From positions 310,001 to 374,000 of the forward strand of contig JAQGDQ010000076.1 in NCBI GenBank assembly GCA_030141605.1: 64,000 nucleotides of DNA, read 5' to 3'. This stretch comes from Tubiluchus corallicola (Eukaryota > Priapulida > Priapulimorpha > Priapulimorphida > Tubiluchidae). Below the pieces are notes generated by a model. It worked only from the letters and a program-made list of their open reading frames with translations. It was not told the DNA's origin and searched no databases. Both the position numbers and the translations under genes were made by a program. Positions 22,801 through 34,800 of the stretch are shown in pieces (position 1 is the first letter of the stretch; every line of letters begins with the position of its first letter).

Positions 22801-25800
22801 TGGTTTCAACAAAAACTATTATGAATTGATTACGCACACCAACTAAAAAAGACAGAGTGACAACCATGACTTCTGTTAGTACACGTGGCATATGCAGACA
22901 GGTGGAAATAGTCAATACACCTCATGTATCAATAGTCATGCATTACGTTCATATAGAGTCCCGTGTTAGATATTAAAAACAGAGCACATTTTTTACAGAA
23001 GGTTTCTTTGTTTTTGATTACATAAGTAAACATTTTGGAAACAAAATTGTCCGTACTGTTTGTGAATGAAAGGCTTTTGATCCATTTGTAGAATTTAGTA
23101 CTTGTTGCCAAAAATTTCAGTTGTGTACGAATATTCTTGACATGTAGCTGATTTTTGTTTCCAAGCATTAGTTGTCAAACAAGAATCATTTTCTTTAGCA
23201 ATAAACACTTGTTTGCCAACTTTTCTAATTTTTTTGTGTAGTTTTCATAGGTTGTGGAATGTGAATTAAGAGTAAGAAACAATTGCTTTTCTGATTGTAC
23301 TAAATTTGGTATGTGTTGGGTTTTTCGCAACAATCACAAAAATTGCAGTTAAGTTTTAAGCAAAAAAAAACTATTAAAATTTGTTTTAACTGCTGTTAAG
23401 ACTGTTGTCAGCACTGTTGATTGTAAATCGGTTCCCTTAACCACTGACTGTGGAGAGAGTGTTAATGAATTTGCAGAAACTTTATGTGCAAAAATTTGAT
23501 TAGTTGTTCTTAACTTCAGTTGAAAGGTGAATACAAACATTGCCGGGAACCGCTTGGTGCTTCATATTTTGAAGACAATGGATCAGTCGCTTTATCGATA
23601 TTCATCAACCTACGAGAAGTTAGTACGAGGCTCCGTCTGCTTCCAGGAACTTATGTTATTTTGCCGTCAACTTTCGATGCAAACAAAGAGGCAGAATTCA
23701 TTATGCGCGTTTTTACTGAGAAAGTCAATGTCACTGAGTATGTAAATGTTTGGTTTTATGTCCATTGTAGACTGTTACGTTGCTAGCGCACAATGTGTTA
23801 CTTGGCAATTATTGTCAACAACTTTGATTAAAATATAGAGCAGTAATTAATAATTAAATGACTTTTGCATGCCGCAAATATGTAATACTATGTGCAAGCA
23901 GCATGTTGACACTTTTGTTACAAATTGAAGACTTTGGCTGAAAACATCGGTATTTGGTGCATATGGACATTGAGAATTGTATCTAGAATTTTTCTAAGCC
24001 ATATTTGAGTGTCAAAAATGTTTGACCACGGCTTTATATCCTTGTTCATTTCTGTGCAAAATTTTTATCTAAAAATGTTTGATCTTCGTCAAACCTGAGA
24101 CTCAGGGAACTTACAGCAAGGCTTCTGAAGCATTATAAGATTAAAATGAACTTTAAGACCAGACAAAATATAAAAATTTATTTAAAATACAAGGAACAGA
24201 TTAGAAACGTCTGTACATGTTTTGACACCTCTGCTGGTACCATCACCACTGGAACGAACAACTACAACACTGCACGAGAACAATACATTATATGGTTATT
24301 TTTGTTTTTCAAAAGAACGCTAAATATTGTTTTCAAAATGCATTTTATCAGTTTCAGTACTTTTGTTTATCTATAATGCATTTGTGTTGTTGTTGTTTTT
24401 AGCAGCTTTACTGCCAATCAGCATTTTCTCTAAGTTTGACTTATATTTTCAGACACATAGACGAGGAGAGTAGAGTTGATTTGACTGCCAAGGTGAGTGA
24501 ATCTCACTGAGCTTGATTATATTGCACTGTGCATAGTTGAATCCCACATGACCTTGTTTTCATTTCACAGGATATAATTGAATCCTGCAGAGCTTGATTC
24601 AATCTCACAGGGCATAGTTGGATTTCACGCAGTTTGTTTATATTTCACAGGGCATATACATATATCATTTAATTGCATTTTCAAAATCATGAATGCAATT
24701 TTAAAGAATGAATGTATAGTATCTAGTGGCTGTTTACAACAGATAAAACTGATATACAAGTTAAGTTAGTCACTTAGTTATTTAAAAGCGTATTCAGTAA
24801 ACACAGTGTGTCAATGTTTGGGAAGCTTGGTATTACGTATTTGCCCTTACTTGCCCAAAGTAGTTCTCTACTGAAGTGGTCTTGTTTAGCTACTCTTTTT
24901 ACATATGGGTCAATTCCAGAAATACAGTGTGTCATGCTACTGTGTGAATTACGTAGAATACCTAATTCACAACATAGAGCTTTTCTGACTTCTATAGCCA
25001 AGTGTTAATACTTTTTGTCAGACAAAACATAGGACCATAGACCATAGGAAGAGCAGTAGTATGAATTAAAAAGATTCAATAAAACCCTCTTGTTTGTGAC
25101 AGATCTAAAAAAGCAGAAAAGCGAATTCACTGACTTTACAAAGTCACATTTACACCCAATTAAAATAGCTGGATCCCACAGATCTTGATTTCATGTCACA
25201 AGACGTAGTTGAATCCAATTCTAGTTATTACCAGCTTATATTAACTTAACAGATGATTTATCATCGTACAACAATGCAGGTGAATATGTAACAAAATTTG
25301 TGTCTAATATTTGTTCTGGCAGTAGCAGCTGCTTGATTTGAACACGAGCCCACAATTTGCACTTACATTGCATTCTTCTTACACTTCTTGCTGATGTACA
25401 GCATGACTTTTGTTTTTGCTCTTCTCTCTTCACTGCTGATATGCTATTGTTAATATTAATGTTAGTATTATTAATCAGTGAGATATTAAGAGAGTAACAG
25501 AAGGCGAGGCTGCCCTGATATCTCTTAATAACTCTTAACATCTTCTAAGGCTTGCAGATAAAGAAAAAAGTACCGAAGAAAAATTATTGACATGATGTAG
25601 GGGCTGTCCTCTGCATTCATATTTCAACAATATGAGGTGGCAAATTGTTCACAAAAGACAATTTTCTTCTGTATATGAAATCAATGCTGCTATTCCTCAA
25701 GGATTTGTAACAGCCCCTGTTTATTTGCTGCTCTTTGTTGACCTGTCATTTTATGTGCTCTTTTTTTAAGTTTGCTGTATGTGCTGATGATACTGTTTAT

Positions 25801-28800
25801 AAAGCTTACTACAATGTTCACGTGACACAATGTAGAACATTGCTGTATTAAACATAATTAGATATACACTAGTATCGCAATGGATAACAAATGGTTTAAA
25901 TTGTAGTGAATCTATTCAGAAGTTAACAAGATAGGTAATGGCTTTATTCAGAGGTGCTAGGTGACTGTCAACCAATGTCATAACCGATGTACATCTGTAA
26001 CAGTCTTTTCCTCGCTACGTGCAGATTTACATGTTTCAATTTAAAACTAAGTATTGCTTTGCTACAGCGTCATCACAGTACCCCTTTAAGCCATCCTGCG
26101 ATTCCAGGTTGATTCCAGATTGAGAACCCATCTGAAAACTGTATTCTATATCATTTACAAATGGTCCATTCGACCTTGCTTGGTGTACTGCAGTATGATC
26201 TAGGCTAGTATTTCAGCTTGCTAACTTAGCCCTCTGATAGATTGCAAAACTGTATTGACAGTTTGGTTGCCTATGATACCGTGTCTACGCTACAGTCCCT
26301 TGCTCATGGAGTCCTATTTGTGTTTATCATAGTCTCTTTTTCTGAATCTGCATTCATATCTTCACCTTTCTACTTGAGCCTTTACCATGAACGAGTGGCC
26401 AATGGTCTTCGGCCCTACTTGAAGCACTATAAAGAAGAAATATTCACGACACTGCCACCAAACCCCTGTTTTTGGTAAATCTGTGTGACAGAGTCGGTTA
26501 CACATTAGTCTAGAATGCCTAAACTAGTAATTAGACTAACGGTTAATAGACTCAGTTGCTTAATTGATTCAAAAATGTACAAAAACTGTCGATAATAGAC
26601 TGAAATAAATCCACATAATTTTTTCAGTGACCAATAAGCTTCTATATCTTATATAATCTTAGTTTGCTTTTGGCCTGTAATATACATAGAAACAATTATG
26701 TTAAGTACCGTTTTATTTGTAAACAGGAAAGCTTATCATACGCTAACATGCTAGCCTTAACACGCTAACATGGTTTGCTCACATCCGCCCGTCCACTGCA
26801 ATTAACCTCGTTACTCAAAAATTCCTGGAAGCTAAACATTTAATCACTTGTTTAGTGGTTTGTTTGTGCCAGAAAGTTTAATCAGTTAGCTGTTGCTGTT
26901 ATGCTAGGGACACAGGTACAGTACAGTATGTCACAATAGCAAGCGGGAGCTTAAAAGGAAACTACAGACGAAGCTACTTGCGGGAAATCACGGGCATCAC
27001 GAACAGTTTAAGCACACCAAACACTAAATATTTTACTAGAATTTGTGCTTCATATAACAACATATTTTCAACGTTCTTATCATTATGAGAACTTTGTGAC
27101 CCAACTTGTCGCGAAAAATGAAGCAGCCGACCTTAGACATATGTCTGTAATTTCTGTAAATAAACAGACTTGTGTTTCGAATTTTTGCATTATTCTTCTT
27201 TTCCTATTAAAATTAATTATAGTTTTGACGTTTCTAATTTTGAAAGCAGAAAATATAGAAAGGTAGGAGAGCTATTAAGAAGGACTGAAGATGGGATAAC
27301 GACGACAATGTCCGGATTAATCTAGAAAAATAAAGAAAAAGAGAAAATCTAAATCTTATTAAACTGCTTTTATATTTCAGAACAAAATATGCATAACGCT
27401 TAGCAGAATGTAGTAGTTCACGGTGTGTATTTAACCTGCATAATTTATCATTTTAATGTTTCAGCAAATTTAAACTCAGCAATGAATAAAAACAAAATTA
27501 AAATCGAAGTTAATTTAATTATAAGCCAAGGCTAATAAAGTCTTTATTATTACAGTCTCGTAACTTAACTTTTATGATTTCACTTCACTTAAAGTAAACA
27601 TATACACGATTTTATCGCAATTACTGCACAGGAAAAAATATTACATTTTACGTAATAGGTTTCACAAAATAACAAAATACATTATAAGCAAAAAGCTACA
27701 TGTGGACTATCAAACTGACACGTGTCAAATAGTCCATGTATACAGAACCGTATAGCTTATATAAACTTTACGAAGAGACCAATTAACAGCCGATGCATAT
27801 CAGGTCAGGTGGTCAAGCCAGCATAAAACTTTATGTAAGAAAACCACGTAGGTAACATGTACAGATTATTTGTGAGCAACAGACACTATTAAGCAAATTA
27901 AATGTATATAAAGTAAAAGAAAAGATTTTGAAGGAACAAAGCTGCAATGCTAATCAAAATATAAAATGAAAAATAACAACAAAACCCAGAATTGAACTCA
28001 CGACCTATGCGTCGAGACAACTTGTGTGATTTAGAAAAGTAAACTTTTTTATTTTCTTTTTTGTTAACTCACTTTCGAAATTAATATTTTTTAATGAATT
28101 CATGGGAGTTTATAGGCATTATTTCATTTCTAAAATTTATTAAAAGCCTTTGCAGTGCATACTAAGCTGATGCTTCATACCTTTGCATTAGTAATACTTC
28201 ATCAGTCGGTTAATAGTTTCAGTCGGCTAATTTTGTCAAAACAGCTCCATCTCAAAGTAAGTCTATTAAGCGGCGCCTATTATATTTGTGTACTAGTATA
28301 CTAGCTTAGGTATTTTAGACAATGTGTAGCCGATTATGTGTCACACAGATTTGCCAGAAATAGGTGTTCAGTGATTTGCTTTTACTAGTTTGGGCATTCT
28401 AAGATCATTTTATTCTTAGTTTCAATTTTTAAGTTCTTCTGACTTGTTTCTGCAAATAAGTTAATATTAGAGAAGTTACTTGGCTAAGTTAGGTGTAATT
28501 GCAAAAAATTACTCAAGTTGTAGAGCAAGAAAACTATGGGTAATATAAATATGATCACTAGTAGTATTTGTGTGACTATACAATCTACCAAATGGCTATC
28601 ATTGGTACCGTGTTTCAGCCTCCTCCACTAACGCCTGATGATGCAAAGCAGGCTCAGAAGTTGGGCGATGCTTTTGGGAGAATTGCTGGTGATGACATGG
28701 AAATTGACTATTTGGGGTTGAAGGAAGTTTTAGATACAGTGTTAGTGAAAGGTTTGTATTCGTTGGCTAGACCCACTAAATACTCATAAAGAAATGAAAT

Positions 28801-31800
28801 TAGTTACAGTTGAACCTAGGCTTCATTAAGCTATACTTACAGTTGTTTGCATTGAAAAATAAAGTTAGTGAATTTTTGTATAGACCTTCATTGTTTATTG
28901 TTTGCATGCAATCTTACCCACACAGATTTTGCGTTTCCCATGTAAGAATTCAAATTTAAAATCCCTTGTCACTACTACATGCAACTAATTTAAAAGCTGG
29001 TAGTGCAAATAAAAGTTGAAGCGAGTTCTGTTAATACATTTATGTTTTACAAAAAGGTGGGCAAAAAATGTAGCACAGATCTTGTTCTGGTTATTCATGT
29101 AATACAATACTCTGTTATTTACTCATTGTGAGGCAAACAGTGCATATTCGAAATTTTCATGAAAACTTGGTTACTACGACAAGCACAAATGTCTTATATC
29201 CTTCTTAACAGCTAGCAGATTGCCATCATTTTGGGAGCAGTAAGCAAAGACTGAGTATGTTCTTGCATTATTTCCATGATTTTATGAACAGAAAGCAAAG
29301 ACTATCTAGAATATTCACGCATTGTTGATTATCAGACAGTGGACAGATTTGTTAGTAATTGTCATTTCATGCCATTCTAAGATTGTGTAAAATATTTTTT
29401 GTTGCAGTTGTTTTGGCGTGAGTGGTGTGATATGGGGTGTTTTTTTTAATATTGTGATGTTGCAATGGAGCACTGTTGCTGAAAAATTATTGAATGGTTT
29501 AACAGAACCGACAGAAAGGCATCGCCCGAAACATAGCATGTTACTAAACATAGCATGTACATTTCGTAAATGCATTTGTGCAAAGCACATGCGTGTGCAC
29601 GGCCGTAGCTCGGCTTCTAGTTTGGAAAGAGGGTTTTAACTTGGCTTGTGATGCAGCTACGAAGCTGAAATTTAGCACAAAAATGCTTTGTCATGATAGC
29701 AATTCATAACTCTAAGCCGATGCGAATCATAACAGAAAAACTCAGTAAATAAGTAATTCAGTGCTTGGCATCCCGGACAAGTTGGTCATATGACTGTTAT
29801 CAAATGTGTTTTTTTTCCAGAGTTTCAAAGTTTTAACGGCTTTAGCTCAGAGTGCTGTAGGAGTATGGTCGCTATGGTGGATGTATCCTGGATTTATCAC
29901 GTTACGTATAATTAGTGTAAATAGTTTTAAAGTACTAATTTTAGGTTTGGTTTAGATTGCCTATTAACGAAAGTGTAATAAGTTCCACATATAATTAACT
30001 GTAATTGCTAGATTTTGGAAAATTTCTGCAAGCAAAATCTGCACGATGCAATAAAATGAAACAGTGGTAAATTGGGGTTTAAGCACTGTTATAGTGTTGT
30101 CATGGTTCTGTTAGTTTAACGTAATTAGTTTTAATTCATTTGTATTTTCTAGCACAGTGTTGATTTAATACTTTGAATGGATGGCTGCCGTGTTGTAGGC
30201 ATGCAGTACATTCTTTCTACTGATGCTGGCTGTTTGTCCCACTGAGTGAATCCAGACTTGGTAAAGACATCTGACAGTTCAGTATCTCATTTTAGAGAAT
30301 GCCTCTTTATAATTAGCCAGAGTCAGACTCTGTCATGGTGATCTATTTTAAGTAATGAATGAGTGCTATACATTTCTAAATGCTAAATATTTTTTTGCGA
30401 GCTAAATATGCCCACATTGCTCTGCCATCATTCTACTGTTTTGTTTTTATGCCAAGATAATTATTATGCAGCCTTAACATGTTTCTTAGACAGAACATAC
30501 GGGCAAAGTTGGACTAAACGAATTTTGGAAACTGTGGCGAATCTTACGCTTGTGGAAGGTATACATCTTTATAGTCTTGAAGTTTTTGTAATTAAAGTAT
30601 TGGCAATACTTGCTGCTAAAAGATCTTTGCATTTAAAGCAAAAATTATATTTATTTATTGAGTAAGCTTGTCTCTGTTAAGAAGAAACGAAATAAGTTTG
30701 TTGCAAACATACATATTTCTTTTAGTGTTTATATATGAAAAGGACATATATCAAAAGAACTGCAAACTTATCAAGGCAACACACATTATACATAACATCA
30801 TTTAACTCACATCAGAAGGGACCTGGCCGGAATCAGGGTTTTTTACCGCTCTTCCTCTACGCTCAAGTCCAACCAGTCACTTCCAAGCATAGAGCATTGC
30901 ATGAATAGTAATAACATGAAAGCTTTATATCTCTCCTACAACAAACTGCATGAGCATGAACGCAGTAGTCATAGTAGATTAGCTATTGGTTAACAAAAGT
31001 TGTATGAATTAAATTCATTCCCAGTTCAACAGTGAACTTGCACAATATACATCAAGTCACGATTACTTCAGAATATACACTCATCAACTTTCAGCAGGAC
31101 TGATATAGAGTATTTCCTACCTGACACACTCTCAATCAGTTTAGGTGTTCTTAACTTAAACCGTAGAATTAATCCTTGAAACCTGATTAACAAAAATTTA
31201 TCCAGAGAAAGTAAGTGTTATCATTTGAGAAAATATAATATCAACGCAAATTCTTTCCATCTATAATTAATTACATTCATTACGGAATACTTGTGCCTAA
31301 TTTTCTTCACCAACACAAAAGAAAACAGTATTGTTTAGTCTACTCTAATACAGACCAATTGCGAGTCGTTATCGTGTTAAGTTTTGCTATGCTAGTAGAT
31401 AGTTAAGTTTAAAAGTATACGCTTCATTTTTTTCCTCAAAAATGTATGGTAACTTGAATAATCTAATTTAAATATCTAGCTTAAATAAACTCCTTAATAA
31501 GTACGGCATCGGTTTAGTTTAGTTTACTTTTTCGACTAGAGTACTATATTTCTCTTTTCCACTTTGCAGACTATCTTTAACGATCATGATAAAGATTATT
31601 CAGGCTCACTAAGTACGTTTGAATTGAGACAAGCCCTACGTTCTGCTGGTAAGTTTTTTGCATGTAGGACTGTCACCTGGCGCGTGAAATTGCTGTAATG
31701 ATCCTTGTAATGTAGTAATGCAAAAAAATGAACACTTCCTGTTAAATAGAATGCAGTACATATTGAGAGAAATATTTTAATAGCTGTACATTTTATAAAT

Positions 31801-34800
31801 TTGATTGCTTTAATGCGTTAACGGTAATTTATTGCATGCTGTGACAAATACATTTGTTCTGATGTTGTTCATAATGAATTTGCTTTTGTTCTGCACTTTC
31901 AATTTGCATCGTATTGCTTGCTACTGTTTTTACATTTGCATTTAAGCCTTTACTATATTAATTCTTCTGTTTGCTTTTTATTTCTCCAGGTTATCGACTT
32001 GGCTCAGACATCTGTAAGACAATTGTACTGAGATATGGCAATTTTAAGAATGAGATCAACTTTGATGACTTTTTACTCTGTGCTGTAAAACTAAAGACAC
32101 TTGAGAGTAAGCATGTAGAGGCTAGTTAGTTTGAGTAACTACTAAGCATGTAATTTACCTGAGCAATCTTCATATTTTTTTACTTAGTATAGTGAATTCT
32201 GCATTTTTGGATTTGTTTTTAGCGATTCATTAAAGTTCATAAGAATTTTCAAATTTATGATATTTTATTGATAAGGTAAAGTTTAAATGACAGAATAGTT
32301 TGCTCGAAAAATGCTGTGTTCATTTTGCATGTAAATTTGTTTTATTTTTTAATTTTGACTTTAGTGTGATAAGATAGTAAAATATTTTGTTTCTTTTTTT
32401 AGCCAAATACGAGGTTTTGAAACCGGCAGACGTGAGCCTTGAAGAGGTATGGACTCCACATTGTCAGTGTGCTGCCATCGCTTAGGCTTTTTGGCTGGCG
32501 TAGACTTTTGCAGACCGTTTTTGTTGTTTTTATTCCAGGTTTCAACTTTGAACTGCAGCCACATCTGGGTCGATGTGTTAGCTTGTTACCTTATTCCACA
32601 GGGATTGACCGCAAAGTCACATTGTCATGTTGGTTGTGTCTGATGCTGTGGTGTCCACCCTGCAGTTCCTTGCTTATCAAAGACCAGTTGCTACGTTAAG
32701 CCTTTTGTTGCTTTTTACTGTTACTATACGGCAAGGTTTGAGTTCTTAAGACGGGTTTTATTTGCCGAACGTTTAGTCTTGGTACCTATTTTGCTGTTGC
32801 TTCTCAATGTTTTACTGTTCGCCGTTCCTACAAGCAGAACAGCTGGAAATAAACCCAGTTTCCTTGGGCATCTTCTCTGCAAAATTCCGTACAAGAAAAT
32901 TGCTTCCTTGCTAACTACAATTTTTCCTGCTTCAAGAAGACTGTTAGCAAATACTACCTATTATAATAAAAGGAAATTTACAACAAGAATTCTGTTTTTC
33001 TGAGCCTTTATTCATATTTCTATCTTTTTACTGTGACTCAAATATAGCCTTTGACCTTGATTGGGTGACTTTGTTAAAAAAAGTGTGATTTCATGATACT
33101 TACTTATTTCTTTTTATTCTGTAGTAACGTGCTTTTTTTGTTTTTGTTTTGTAGTGTTTTTATTTTTGTTGTACTTTGTGAGGAAACTGCTGTATTGTTA
33201 TTAAGTACCATTTTACACTTCTTTTTTATGCACATCATTGGACTGCTAACTAGCATCCAGCATTGAATTGAAGGGCCTCCTCAATGCGATGTTTGTGGCA
33301 GAGTCTGAAAATAATAATTATAAGATATTGTCGTCATCGTTGTTGTCATTGTCATCATTATCTTCATCCTAATAGTTTTTATTGCTAATTTCTTTTGCTT
33401 TTTTTCAGTAAACGTTTTGCATCAGTTCGTTCTTTGGTAATGATATACGTATATTAGATAGAAACACTGTAACATACTGTTACAAAGTTACGTATTACAA
33501 AATACTGTTACATGAGTATAAGCTAGTAAATAAATGCCTTTTGATGTGCATGTTTGCTTTCATGATAAGGAATGTGCTGCTCTTTGTAATGGGAAAGCTG
33601 TCATGGCTATGTTTATACACAAAAGCGTCCAGCTTCCAATGACTAAAGTCTTGCTGCTGGTTTCTAGCATTCAGTATTCTCTGGGTGTTAGGCTGTCCAC
33701 TAGTAGTCTGGCAAGTGGCATCCAGTTTCCGTGTTCTTTTGCAGAAAAACGGAAAAGAACGATGATCAATTGATTTTGCAGTGCTTTCATTTTTTCGTTG
33801 TTTATAACGTAATAATTTATTGGGAAGGACATCATGATCACAGACCCATTCGTTATTGCCTGGTGGTGATCTCTCTCTAATGATTAAGATTGATATTAAC
33901 GGAATTTATTGCCGACCTGTTTCGAATAAAACTGTTCATTGTCAAGTCATCTAAAACAAAGAAATTTACCAGAATTTAGAAACAACATGGACATACAATT
34001 CAGCAGTTAATAGCCAAAACATACATAATATAATATTAAATAGATAATTTAACAATTTGCCTTACAGGCCACATATCTTGATTGGTATGAAACTATGTAA
34101 CACTCCACAAACAAACAAACGTTTATGTTAGTAGTAACAGAACTGGAGCTGCCATTTTATTACTAAATTCCACAAATCACAATGCACTGTTGGTGTTGTA
34201 CAAACTCAAGTAAAATTCTGGTACATTTCTTTGTTTTAGATGCTTTGATAATTGTTCGAAACCACTCACCAATAAATTCCATTTTGATGTAGTTACATTT
34301 ATTCGCCAAATTAAATATTAACGATTTGGAATATTGCCTAGCAATTTTAATAACAGCAAATGTATTTTTCCGGCTATAATTTTTGACAATCGTAGTAATA
34401 TTGTATTGATTAGCTATACATTATTTTAGCATTGTATCATTAACGTATCAGTGTACGTATGTGTATTTATAATTAAGTAAAACTCACCTGCAACTAGAGG
34501 CCCATTTATGTACATATGCATTTTAAAATAAAAGACTGATCATCATCAATAATTGCTGGTGAGAAACACTGGATGCAGGACACCAAATGCTCAAACAAAT
34601 AGGAATAGCTTCTATTTTCCAGCATCCGTCTTTCAGTGTCCACAACCATAATCTTTGGTTTCGTTAGTTACTCACAATATATACCTTATATTTCTCGCTT
34701 CTGGATGCTTAGGTGGGGATGGCAGATGCTAGACACTTTGATGTATCACAATCATGAATCATTAATTACTAACCAGCCATCTACACTTTTTGTTCATATG

